Positions 1 through 9,000 of a DNA stretch of 64,000 nucleotides are shown piece by piece. The translations under genes and the position numbers were made by a program. Positions within the stretch are counted from its first letter, which is position 1. Every line of letters starts with the position of its first letter. The notes beneath the pieces are model-generated. The model did no database searches and was not told the origin of the DNA. It was given only the letters and a program-made list of their open reading frames with translations. Origin of the DNA: Acidobacteriota bacterium (lineage in GTDB: Bacteria; Acidobacteriota; Terriglobia; Terriglobales; Acidobacteriaceae); contig JAJZGF010000008.1 of NCBI GenBank assembly GCA_021805025.1, forward strand, positions 1-64,000, given 5' to 3'.

Positions 1-340
1 GTTCTTTGAATGCAAATGCCGGGCGAAGATTAGCAAAGCCACCCAGCTCTGAACGAATCTTCAACAAACCCGCTTCAGGCCGCTTGTCCGGGGGCAGGGA
101 ATTGAACTCATTGCCGCCCACCGCGCCCAGCAGCACGGCATCGCTGGCCAGCGCTTCGCTCAGCGTCTCGGCCGGCAGCGGCGTGCCGTCCTGCACAATC
201 GCCACGCCGCCGATGCGGCGCTCAGAGAATGCAAATTCATGCCCGCCCAGTGAAGCGGCTTCCGTCAGAACGGCGACGGCTTCGCTCGTTACTTCCGGGC
301 CGATTCCATCGCCCGCAACGACTAAAATTTTCAGCTTCAT
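1..340 (-). CDS. leuB: 3-isopropylmalate dehydrogenase, N-terminal part (cut by window edge)
   Basis: LeuB oxidises and decarboxylates 3-isopropylmalate to 2-oxoisocaproate with NAD+ in leucine synthesis. Only about 113 N-terminal residues are in the window; the rest lies beyond base 1. The visible protein begins MKLKILVVAGDGIGPEV, the usual LeuB opening with the nucleotide-site GDGIGPEV motif, and continues with LLGAVGGNE and a KRPEAGLLKIRSEL-type segment that also fits the family. A GAGAG ribosome-binding site precedes the ATG. It lies 49 bases downstream of leuA on the same strand, so the two probably share a transcript. Confidence 0.93.
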   Translation of the reverse strand, partial: MKLKILVVAGDGIGPEVTSEAVAVLTEAASLGGHEFAFSERRIGGVAIVQDGTPLPAETLSEALASDAVLLGAVGGNEFNSLPPDKRPEAGLLKIRSELGGFANLRPAFAFKE

Positions 341-389
341 TCGTTCTCTCAATAGTGGTTTGTGATCGGACGTGCGTGGTGCTCGATCC

Positions 390-1595
390 TCAATCAAGCT
401 GTGCGACAGGCATGTTGCGCCGCTCGCGAATCTGATCTGGCAACATGCCGATGAGGTCCTGGTCATAGATGTTTTTCTTGCGGTCGGCGAGAGCTACAAA
501 GCGGTAATAGGTCTGCTGCAGCTCTTCCCGGTCCAGCGTAAAGCCAAGTTGCTCCAGTCGGTGGCGCAGCGCCGCGCGGCCGGAGTGCTTGCCCAGCACA
601 AGATGCGTGTGGGAGACGCCGACCAACCCCGGCGTCATGATCTCGTAGCACAGCGGGTTCGCCAGCATCCCGTGCTGATGAATTCCCGACTCGTGCGCGA
701 AGGCGTTGGCCCCCACAATCGCCTTGTTGGGCGAGGGCTTGAAGGTGATGATCTGGCCCAGAACCTGGCTGGCCGGATAAAGCCGGTCAAGCTTGATGCT
801 GGAGGTTACGTTGTAGTGGTCCGAACGCACGTAGAGCGCGGCGGCAATCTCTTCCAGGGCGGCGTTGCCTGCGCGTTCTCCAATGCCGTTGATGGTGCAC
901 TCCACCTGCCGCGCGCCATTCTGAATCGCCGCCAGCGAGTTTGCTGCCGCCAGGCCGAGATCGTCGTGGCAGTGCGATGAGAGCACAATCCCTCTCTCGT
1001 CGATGGCAGGTATCCGCTCCCTTACCTCACGAAACATCTGGCCGTATTCTTCCGGCGTGGAGTAGCCCACCGTATCCGGCATGTTGATCGTCGTGGCGCC
1101 GGCCTGGACCGCTACGCGCACCATCTCCACCAGATAATCCCGCTCCGAGCGCGTTGCGTCCTCGGGCGAGAATTCGACATCGTCGACCAGTGAGCGCGCC
1201 AGTCGCACCGATTCCGCAGTACGGTCAAGCGCCTCCTGGCGGCCAATCTTGAGCTTGTATTCCAGGTGCAGATCGCTCGAAGCAAGAAAGACGTGAATGC
1301 GGGCGCGGTCGGCAAACTGCAGGGCGCGCGCCGCCATCTCGATGTCTTCCGTCTTGGCGCGGGCCAGAGAGGCGATGCGCGGCTTGCGAATGGCCTGCGT
1401 TATGGTGGCAATGGCCGCGAAATCACCCTCGGAGGCCATAGCAAAGCCGGCCTCGACGATGTCCACACCCAGATCCTCAAGAGCGTGGGCCATGGTCAGC
1501 TTTTCCTGCGTTGTCATGCTGCAGCCCGGTGACTGCTCGCCGTCGCGAAGCGTTGTGTCGAAGAAGACTACATGATTGGTCAGATTCGAATTCAT
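390..1595 (-). CDS. leuA: 2-isopropylmalate synthase lacking the C-terminal regulatory domain
   Basis: LeuA condenses acetyl-CoA with 2-oxoisovalerate, the first committed step of leucine synthesis. The catalytic TIM barrel is clear: FFDTTLRDGEQSPG near the N-terminus, the EFSPEDATRS region, SSHCHDDLGLA with metal-binding histidines, NGIGERAGN, then HESGIHQHG of the linker subdomain. The protein is about 401 residues and ends shortly after the linker, whereas typical LeuA is around 500-520 with a leucine-binding regulatory domain. The stop is followed 49 bases later by leuB, so there is no room for a lost domain behind a frameshift. The start at 1595 (MNSNLTNHVVFFDTT) matches the family; an in-frame alternative lies at 1634. 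Probably controlled by the divergent LysR protein. Confidence 0.93.
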   Translation of the reverse strand: MNSNLTNHVVFFDTTLRDGEQSPGCSMTTQEKLTMAHALEDLGVDIVEAGFAMASEGDFAAIATITQAIRKPRIASLARAKTEDIEMAARALQFADRARIHVFLASSDLHLEYKLKIGRQEALDRTAESVRLARSLVDDVEFSPEDATRSERDYLVEMVRVAVQAGATTINMPDTVGYSTPEEYGQMFREVRERIPAIDERGIVLSSHCHDDLGLAAANSLAAIQNGARQVECTINGIGERAGNAALEEIAAALYVRSDHYNVTSSIKLDRLYPASQVLGQIITFKPSPNKAIVGANAFAHESGIHQHGMLANPLCYEIMTPGLVGVSHTHLVLGKHSGRAALRHRLEQLGFTLDREELQQTYYRFVALADRKKNIYDQDLIGMLPDQIRERRNMPVAQLD

Positions 1596-1653
1596 GGAAT
1601 TGCCTGCCAGGGAAGCCTTTACTTGCAAATCCATTTTCTCGCATTCTGCTTGT

Positions 1654-1668
1654 ATAACGCAAAGTTAT
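1654..1668. promoter_or_regulatory. LysR-type operator (perfect T-N11-A palindrome)
   Basis: The sequence ATAACGCAAAGTTAT has perfect 5-bp arms (ATAAC/GTTAT) around a 5-base centre and contains the classical T-N11-A LysR core. It lies in the AT-rich gap between divergent leuA and the lysR gene at 1733, where a LysR regulator usually binds to control itself and its target. Confidence 0.7.
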
Positions 1669-1732
1669 TATTTTTGTAGAGTAGATTAGAATTATTTATA
1701 CACTTAGGAGCAGTCCTCAGCAGGAGACCCGC

Positions 1733-2656
1733 ATGGATCTGAACCAGCTCGAAACCTTTCTGGCCGTGGCAGAGGAGCGCAGCTTTTCCCGCGCCGCATT
1801 GCGGCTTCACCGCACCCAGCCCGCCATCAGCCAGGTCATTCGCAAGCTGGAGGCTTCTGTAGGGGAAACGCTCTTTGACCGCTCCGCCCGGGATGGATCG
1901 CTGACCGCGGCAGGTGAGCTGCTGCGCGAGTACGCGCTGCGGCTGCTGGCCCTGCGCCGGGAAGCATCCAGCGCTCTGGACGAGTTGAAGAGTCTGGAGC
2001 GCGGCCATCTGCAACTGGCCGCCAATGAATACACCTGCATGTATCTGCTGCCTGTCATGGATGCCTTTCGGCGGGAGTTTCCGCAGGTCCATGTGAACGT
2101 GCATCGCATGTTAGCAAGCCGTATTCCCGAGGAGCTCAATCTTCGCAGCTTTGAGATCGGCGTGGTCTCCTTCCGTCCAGACCCCGCCCAGTTCCGTACC
2201 ATCGCAGTTTACGGAGACAGTCTCGCTCTCATTGCAAGCCCCACCCACGCCCTGGCCAAGGCCGGGCGCATATCGATCACGGAACTGGGCCGCGAGGACT
2301 TCATCGCGCACAACGTCACCTCGCCCCTGCGGCGCAAAGTCATCGAGACTTTCCAGCGCTTTCGAACGCCCCTCAACATGCGGATCGAACTGCCCACCAT
2401 CGAGGCCATCAAGCGATTCGTCGCGATGGGCAACGGCGTGGCGCTCGTGCCAAACCTCACGGTTGCCCGCGAGCTTGAGACCGGCGACCTCGTCCGCATC
2501 AAGGTGGATGAACTTGAATTCAGGCGCGTGCTGCGCCTCGTTCACCGCCGCCAGACCCCCCTTTCTTATGCAGCGCAGGCGTTTCTGCGCGCCGTCCGCA
2601 CCCTTGCCCAGACGCAGGGCCCGCCCTTCTACTACCAGGTGGAGCGCCAGGGCTGA
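1733..2656 (+). CDS. LysR-family transcriptional regulator, probable leucine operon regulator
   Basis: A 307-residue LysR-type regulator. Residues 1-60 form the winged helix-turn-helix (MDLNQLETFLAVAEERSFSR, then the recognition-helix region TQPAISQVIRKLE). A linker helix and a periplasmic-binding-protein-like effector domain follow from about 90 to 300. An AGGAG ribosome-binding site sits just before the ATG. It is transcribed divergently from leuAB with a LysR box between them, so control of leucine synthesis, possibly with 2-isopropylmalate as co-inducer as in LeuO/LeuB-type systems, is a reasonable inference. The effector cannot be read from sequence. Confidence 0.88.
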   Translation: MDLNQLETFLAVAEERSFSRAALRLHRTQPAISQVIRKLEASVGETLFDRSARDGSLTAAGELLREYALRLLALRREASSALDELKSLERGHLQLAANEYTCMYLLPVMDAFRREFPQVHVNVHRMLASRIPEELNLRSFEIGVVSFRPDPAQFRTIAVYGDSLALIASPTHALAKAGRISITELGREDFIAHNVTSPLRRKVIETFQRFRTPLNMRIELPTIEAIKRFVAMGNGVALVPNLTVARELETGDLVRIKVDELEFRRVLRLVHRRQTPLSYAAQAFLRAVRTLAQTQGPPFYYQVERQG

Positions 2657-2862
2657 GCAGTAAGCCCGTCACCGCTGCTCCGCGCGCCCATTTGCCGCGT
2701 GCTTCGTCTAAGGGGTTAAAGCCTGTCGGGGCAGTGCCATCCGCCGTAACCCGCCCCGGCCATTTACAATGCTGAGAGCGGGGCCCGGCACCAACCGGCG
2801 CACCGGAATCGACAAGCTGGTTGCCGGCCGGACGGTTGGGCAGTCGTGAGGTTCTTGACCGA

Positions 2863-3468
2863 ATGAAGAAGATCGCCTTTTTTATAATTCTGCTGGCCTT
2901 GGGTGCGGCAGCGGGTCGTGCTCAGGAGAGCAGGCAGGATATCAGCGTCAGTGCGACGGGCATCGTCGAGCCGTTCATGGCATCTTCCACAGATGTGCAG
3001 GTAAGCGCGAATCGTGGCTTTGGCGCAATGCTCAGTTACCGCTTCATGATGACGCCATCAAGCGCCCTCGAAGCCAACTACGGCATCACCTATGACAACA
3101 AAATCCACTACCTCGTCAGCAACACCAACAGCTACCTCGTCAACACGCGTACTCAGGAAATCTCCTTCGCCTACGTGCGCAGCTTTACCTATAAGAAGTA
3201 CAACCCCTTCGTAGAGGGCGGACCGGGCGTCCTCATCTTCCTGCCCATCCGCGATCAGACGACACAATCGCTCGATGTTAAGCAGGAGACCGACCCCGGC
3301 ATCCTGTACGGCGGCGGCATCGCCTACGAACTCAGCCCCAGCTTTGACTTGCGCGCAGAATTCAGGAGCTTTGTCACTAAGGTTCCGAGCATGGGTTACT
3401 CCCAGTTGGACACCAAGCGCTGGTACAACATCTTCTATCCTGCGGTCGGTGTGGCCTACCACTTCTAA
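2863..3468 (+). CDS. Outer-membrane beta-barrel family protein
   Basis: A 201-residue exported protein. MKKIAFFIILLALGAAAGRAQ is a clear signal peptide with likely cleavage after GRA-Q. The rest alternates polar and hydrophobic residues in strands (for example SYRFMMTP, VEGGPGVLIF, ELSPSFDLRAEFR) and ends in YPAVGVAYHF, a C-terminal aromatic as expected for a barrel inserted by BAM. This resembles the OmpA-like/OMP_b-brl group. No substrate can be assigned. The ATG at 2863 is preferred to an upstream TTG because it begins the signal peptide. Not obviously in an operon; a strong hairpin follows. Confidence 0.75.
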   Translation: MKKIAFFIILLALGAAAGRAQESRQDISVSATGIVEPFMASSTDVQVSANRGFGAMLSYRFMMTPSSALEANYGITYDNKIHYLVSNTNSYLVNTRTQEISFAYVRSFTYKKYNPFVEGGPGVLIFLPIRDQTTQSLDVKQETDPGILYGGGIAYELSPSFDLRAEFRSFVTKVPSMGYSQLDTKRWYNIFYPAVGVAYHF

Positions 3469-3664
3469 AGCACTTTTGGAATTGCCGCAGGACGAAGTTG
3501 CAACAGTAAAGTCAATGCGACTCGCAGGGAGAGGAGCCCCTGTGGAATCTCAAACGGCCACATTCCTTCCGAGAATGCCGTAGCCGTTCCGGATTGGCCC
3601 GCCACTGCGGCCAGGCAAATTCACTGTCGCGGTATCATGCGGCGCTGGCACGCCTACTTCAGGC

Positions 3665-3707
3665 AAAGCAAATGCGGGAGCCTCCGTGAGGTTCCCGCAT
3701 TTGCTTT
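3665..3707. terminator. Bidirectional hairpin terminator between convergent genes
   Basis: A perfect 15-bp inverted repeat (3665-3679 with 3693-3707) extends inward through a G-U pair and CCTC/GAGG to a 3-base loop, giving about 20 paired bases. The outer ends are A-rich on one side and T-rich on the other, so it can work in both directions. It separates the plus-strand barrel gene from minus-strand pheA. Confidence 0.8.
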
Positions 3708-3725
3708 CTGCTTCCGGACTTGGGC

Positions 3726-4673
3726 TTACCCTTCAGAGCGCTTCGCTTCTGGGTAGCGTCCGAGTTCCTTCACCATTGCGCAGTGCGGCACAAGCGCCTG
3801 CACCGCGCGATCCGCCTCTTCCAGCGACCCAACCTGGCAATCCACATAGAAGATATACTCCCACGGCTTGCCATGCACGGGCCGCGACTCAATCTTCGTC
3901 AGATTGGTTCCCACTGCAGAAAGATCCGCCAGCGCCGCTGCCAGCGATCCAGGGCGATTCTCAACCGAAAACGCCAGGCTGATCTTGTTGGTATCGGTCC
4001 GCGGCCGCGTGTCCTCGGTTCGCCGCACCAGAAAGAAGCGCGTAAAGTTTTCGTTGTTGTCTTCGATGTTTGACTGCAGGATGTTTGCCCCGTAGTAGCC
4101 CGCGGCGGCTTCGCTCGCAATCGCTGCGGCGTGGCGGTCACGCAGCTCTACAAGCTGCTTCACGCTGCCCGCTGTGTCGTAGAAGGCAAAGGCCTCCATC
4201 CGCGGATGTGCGGCAAGGAACTGCCTGCACTGGGCGAGCGCAACCGGATGTGAAAAGACGCGGTCAATTTCGGCAACCGTTATACCGGAAAGAGCAATCA
4301 GGTTATGGTGAATCCGCAGCAGCGTCTCCTGCTCCACGCGCACGTCATGTGCCAGCAGCAGATCGAAGTGCTCTGACACCGATCCGGCCAGGCTGTTCTC
4401 AATCGGAATCACGGCGGCATCGATCTGATGATCGGACAGCGCCGCAAAGACCTCCGCCGACAGTGAGTATGGAATCACCAGACTGTCAGCGCACAGTTGC
4501 AAGGCCGCTCCGTGGCTGAAGGATCCGGGCTCGCCCTGGATTCCGACTCTCATTCCGGCGTCTTGTTCTCCTCGTGCCTGGTTGGTAGTGGGGACAGGCG
4601 AAAGTCTGGACTGCTTGCGCGCACCATACCACAACGCCGCCGCAGATTCGCGAGAGATTGTTTCTCCGGACAT
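3726..4673 (-). CDS. pheA: Prephenate dehydratase
   Basis: Converts prephenate to phenylpyruvate in phenylalanine synthesis. After MRVGIQGEPGSFSHGAA the protein has the periplasmic-binding-like catalytic fold with FYDTAGSVK, and NENFTRFFLV carrying the catalytic TRF triad. A C-terminal ACT domain (about residues 205-290) contains the ESRPVHGKPWEYIFYVD motif, the phenylalanine-binding feedback site. There is no chorismate mutase domain, so it is monofunctional. The ATG at 4673 has an ideal GGAGG 9 bases upstream, inside the end of the prenyltransferase gene, but adds 40 residues with no family match. The ATG at 4553 (MRVGIQG) is the family-like start, with GAGGAG about 14 bases upstream. It appears co-transcribed with the gene above it. 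Confidence 0.92.
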   Translation of the reverse strand: MSGETISRESAAALWYGARKQSRLSPVPTTNQARGEQDAGMRVGIQGEPGSFSHGAALQLCADSLVIPYSLSAEVFAALSDHQIDAAVIPIENSLAGSVSEHFDLLLAHDVRVEQETLLRIHHNLIALSGITVAEIDRVFSHPVALAQCRQFLAAHPRMEAFAFYDTAGSVKQLVELRDRHAAAIASEAAAGYYGANILQSNIEDNNENFTRFFLVRRTEDTRPRTDTNKISLAFSVENRPGSLAAALADLSAVGTNLTKIESRPVHGKPWEYIFYVDCQVGSLEEADRAVQALVPHCAMVKELGRYPEAKRSEG

Positions 4674-4679
4674 CGAAAT

Positions 4680-5543
4680 TTACCTCCGCAGCCACACGTC
4701 CGTGGCTACGAAACCAAGGAACACCATAGCGATGACCCCATTCATCGTGAAAAACGCGGCATTCAGCCTGCGCAGATCGCGCGGCGACACAATTGCATGC
4801 TCATACCCCAGAAGCAGGCACACCGCAGCCACGCCGAGCCAGCCCGCGCGCCCGAAGTGAAACAGTTGTCCAAACCACACCAGCAGCCCAAGCATCGCCA
4901 GATGCATCAGGCGCGCAGCCCAGAAAGCCGCCGGCACGCCAACCGCTTGCGGAAGACTGTACAACCCCACTGAGCGGTCGTGCTCAAAATCCTGGCAGGC
5001 ATACAGCACATCAAAGCCGCCCACCCACAGCGTTACCGCACCGGTCAGCACCAGGATGCGCGCGTCCAGGCTGCCCCGCACCGCAATCCACGCGGCGGAG
5101 GGCGCCAGGCCCAGCGCAAGCCCCAGCACGAGGTGCGACCAGCGCGTCAGCCGTTTCATGTAGCTGTAGCCCAGCAGCACGGCCAGCACCGCGGGCGACA
5201 GATACAGCGTGAGCCGATTCAGTTCCGCGGCGGCCACCACAAACCCCAGGCCGGTCAGCACCGTAAAACCCAGCACAAACTCCCGGCTCAGCAGCCCGGC
5301 CGGAATCGCACGGCTCCTGGTGCGCGGATTGGCTGCATCCAGATCGGCGTCAGCCCACCGGTTAAACGCCATCGCGCACGAGCGCGCCGTCACCATAGCC
5401 ACTAGGATCCACGCCAGCGTGTGCAGCGCGGGCAGCCCGTGCGCAGCCAGCAGCACCGCTGTCAGCGCAAACGGCAGCGCAAAGATCGAGTGCTCCCACT
5501 TGATCATCTCCAGCGTCGTGCGGGTTTTTGCGATCAGGCCCAT
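4680..5543 (-). CDS. UbiA-family prenyltransferase, MqnP-like
   Basis: An integral membrane aromatic prenyltransferase of about 287 residues with eight or nine hydrophobic helices. The first Mg-diphosphate motif is NRWADADLDAANPRTRSRA and the second YACQDFEHDRSVGLYSLPQ, both typical of UbiA enzymes and close to the MqnP pattern. MqnP attaches a polyprenyl chain to a carboxynaphthol intermediate of the futalosine menaquinone route. The mqnC gene elsewhere in this window supports that role over ubiquinone synthesis. The ATG at 5543 has GGAG 9 bases upstream; a TTG at 5564 is less likely. pheA begins 6 bases after its stop. Confidence 0.85.
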   Translation of the reverse strand: MGLIAKTRTTLEMIKWEHSIFALPFALTAVLLAAHGLPALHTLAWILVAMVTARSCAMAFNRWADADLDAANPRTRSRAIPAGLLSREFVLGFTVLTGLGFVVAAAELNRLTLYLSPAVLAVLLGYSYMKRLTRWSHLVLGLALGLAPSAAWIAVRGSLDARILVLTGAVTLWVGGFDVLYACQDFEHDRSVGLYSLPQAVGVPAAFWAARLMHLAMLGLLVWFGQLFHFGRAGWLGVAAVCLLLGYEHAIVSPRDLRRLNAAFFTMNGVIAMVFLGFVATDVWLRR

Positions 5544-5603
5544 CCGCGTCTGCTCCAGCCACAAGTGTACTTGAGGGCAGGGCAGCAGTCACTGCCGGCG
5601 CAC

Positions 5604-5954
5604 TCAGGCGTAGCCTTCAGCTTCTTCCACGGTGGCAGTCTGCGGGACAACGCTGTCAATCTTCGTGATTCGAAACAGTTCCATGACCCGGCTATTCGCA
5701 CCCACCACCACCATGCGGCCGCCATTCGTCTGGCAGTGCACATATTGATTCATGAGCAGGCCCAGCCCTGCCGAGTCCATGTATGGCACTGCACTCAGAT
5801 CAAGAATCGCCACACGAGACTTCTTGTCCTCGCGCAGTGCAGCCTGCAGATCAAACATGTTGCGCAGGGTGAGTGGTCCACTCAGAGCATAGATTGCGGC
5901 TTCGGCAGAGCTTCCCTGCCGGCGTTCGAATGTCAGGGGTGCATCGTTGAACAT
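5604..5954 (-). CDS. STAS-domain anti-sigma factor antagonist-like protein
   Basis: A 116-residue single STAS domain (about residues 18-105) of the SpoIIAA/RsbV type. The phosphorylation-site loop reads PYMDSAGLGLLM, with the conserved serine after aspartate. Such proteins release a sigma factor or other target by binding an RsbW-type kinase in their unphosphorylated form. No kinase lies next to it; the nearest RsbW-like gene is at 25288. There is no clear Shine-Dalgarno site, and a TACAAT box lies only 9 bases upstream of the ATG, so a very short leader is possible. Confidence 0.85.
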   Translation of the reverse strand: MFNDAPLTFERRQGSSAEAAIYALSGPLTLRNMFDLQAALREDKKSRVAILDLSAVPYMDSAGLGLLMNQYVHCQTNGGRMVVVGANSRVMELFRITKIDSVVPQTATVEEAEGYA

Positions 5955-6024
5955 GGTGAGGCGATTGTACGGATGCGCAGCGTATTCTGAGATTACAAAT
6001 CTGTGAATGTATTGCCAGGTCCCG

Positions 6025-9000
6025 CTACCGGTAGCGCCGCGTCGCTTTGATTACCATCGAGAAAACATCGGACTCATCGCGCGCAATCAGGAGCGAGACG
6101 TGGCGGTTGATGGCGATCTCGGCCTGCAGCAGTTGCTGCGCCGTCGTGTCCACATCCGTAGCCCAGGTCAGGGTCACATTCCGCCCCACCTGCTCCTCCA
6201 CCGTAATGCGCGTTGTCGAGTTGCCCAACAGTCCAAGGTAGCTCGGGTCCACCTTCACGGATCCTGCTCCGAACAGCTTCTGCACGCGGCTGCTCACCGT
6301 CGCATTCAGTGCACCGCCCAGTAGCGCGTCCGTTGCCGGATTCGAGGCCAACTGCTGCTGCTGCTGCGTATAAAGCCGCTCCTGGTTCTGCGTCCGTCCC
6401 AGCGCCAGCAGCGCCACAACGTCGGACTCCGGCAGCGGCGGATCACTGCGATAGGTCACCGACAACTTGTTTGGCGGCCCGTGAAGGCCCAGCGTAATGT
6501 CGTAGTCCTCCACGCGTGCGGTGGCGTTCAGGTCAATCGTAGGCTCAATCCGCACCGGGTTCGTAAAGGTGATATCGCCGCGTTGCAGGTCGTAGCGCGT
6601 TCCGGCAATCGTTGCGCTACCCTCCGTAATCGAAATCCGTCCCAGCAGCGACGGCGTCGCCAGCGTACCCCGGAGACGTAGATCAATGTCGCCGGCCAGC
6701 TTCGCAAAGGCGTTCTGGAAGTTCAGCTGCGGCGACGATTGAATCCGCACATCCAGTCGCACATGGTTTGAGGGAGCATCCTGCGACGTCACGGGCTGTA
6801 CTTTCCCTGCCTGCGCCACCAGGCCTGCTATATCCAGGTCCGGGCTCACCGTGAACCGCGTCACCAGCACGCGACCGCTCAGCAGCAGGCTGTTCTGCGT
6901 TCCCTGCAATTGCAGGTCGGCGTCGGCCAGGGAGCTAACTCCATCCGGATAGCGTATGCGCACTCCCTGCCCTGTCAACGAAAGCGCCGCAAAGATTCCG
7001 CTCTGATACGCCAGATAGCCTGAAACGCTCAGCGTTCCTCCGCCGGTCCGCGCCGTCAACGATTGCACCTCCAGCCGGTTCTGGTTAAACACCAGCGTCC
7101 CCTGCAACTGGCTCAGGCTGTTCGGCAGATCTTCGAGCGCCAGTGACGCATTCTGGAAATCAATCCTGCCGCTCAGGGAAGGTTTTTCCAGCGTTCCGCG
7201 CGCACGAATCTGGAATGTCGTCATGCCGCTTGCCGTCAGGTCTGGGTCAATCGTCTGCGCCAGCTTCAGGTTGATAGATCCGCTCGCATCCAGGTCAAGT
7301 TGTCGTCTGGCCTTCAGATCAATGATGCCCTGCGCCTTCAGATCCGTCTCTTCCCCTGTCACGTGCACCGGGTCCAGCACAATCCGCTCGTCGGCCAGCG
7401 TCGCATGCACCGGGCCCTCGCTCTTCAAATGCACTCCGGCGATCGTCGCTACAAGCGTCCGCAGTAGGGCTTCGCCGTGTAGCTGCTCCGGATGGCCGAG
7501 CGGCCCTTCCACATGCACCGTTCCCGCAAGGGACGACTCGCCGGAAAGTCCCTGAACATGCGCCATCTTCAGCAGGGCGCCAATGTCGAACTGTGTCAGT
7601 TGCAGCTCTGCCTTCGTCTGGTACGGCTCATGCAGAACGGTCTGTCCATGCGCCGTCAGCATCGCCGATGCAAAATGCGTATCCAGATCGTAAAGCAGGG
7701 TATGGTTCACGGTGTGCGCTGTCACTTCCACATTGCCCACCTGTTCTCCGCGCACCACCAGCCCGCTCAGCGTCCCGCTGCCCGCCAGTTGCGGATCGTC
7801 CGCCGTCCCTGTTCCGGTGGCATGGAAGGTCAGTGACCCGCTTATGCCCAGGGTCGATTGCTGCAGATCCCGCACCCGCGCAAGATCAATGCCGTTGCCA
7901 TGCGCGTCAAACTGGAAGCGGCCAGTGCTCATGTCATAGAATCCCGTGCCCGCCACCTTGCCGCCTGGGTCGCTGACGCTCAAAGACGCCACCTCGATCA
8001 CATGGCCCGCCACGCTGCCCTGTGCCCGCATGTTCGCGAAAGCCTGGCCCCAGGCCGTGCCGTTGTCCAGTGCCACCCATCCCGACCCGCTCAGTAGATG
8101 TACAGGCCCATCGGCTTCGAACTGCGCGCTCAGCGATCCCGTCACCGGCAGGCTCTGTCCCAGCAGGGTAAGCACCTCGCCGAGCGCCGCCTTGCGGGCC
8201 TCCACCCGCGCATGAAGCACTGAGTTCCAATCAAACTCCGGAATCCCCACCGCGGCATGAGCCTGTGGCGATGCGGTCAGGCTGCCCGCAACGCTCACCA
8301 TCGCATCGCCGTGCCGCAACTCGCCATGCTCAATCGCAATCCGGTTCGCTGCGTAACTTCCCGTCATCTCCACCGTGTCCCAGCGAATCGATTGAGCGCT
8401 CCCAGTCTTGTCTCCTGGATTCGCCGGCAACTCCATCCCCAGGTTGCTGGCCGAAAGGTTCCCGGCAAGATGCGGATCCATCACCGAGCCAGTCCAGGTT
8501 CCGGTAAAGTCCGCCTGGCCGCTCAGGGAGACAGGCAGCGCCGCGCTCCCAACCTTGCCATTTCGCTGCAGACCCAGATCCCGCAGCACGCGATCGAACT
8601 CCGCCAGATTGTGCGAGTGAAATGCAACCGAGATGGCCGAGGGGCTCGACAGCGGATAGGCCCCCAGGTGCCCATGTGCATCGACTACGCTGCCGGGCAG
8701 AGCCACATGCAACGCGCGCAGGTCCACGGCACCGTCTCGCTGCGTATAGGTGCCGTCGAGTGTTCCCGTTGCGGACACCTCGTCCGCCTGCGCCCTGCCA
8801 GACGGGCTCACCCGCATTGATGCCCTGACGACAAGCGTGTTCACATCGCCTTTGGTCCACACCGCGGTCGCCGGCCCATCCAGCCGCGCATCCACGCCCA
8901 GCCGCTGAAACGGTCTCTGCCCCACAATGTCCAGCACGGAGTCCGCAGACACATCCTCAAACTCCGCCGTCACCTTACCGTTCACCACCAGCGGCAGCGG

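Noticed and set aside
341-389. Hidden LeuA regulatory domain behind a frameshift
   Set aside because: Only 49 bases separate the leuA stop from leuB, far too few for the roughly 120-residue domain.
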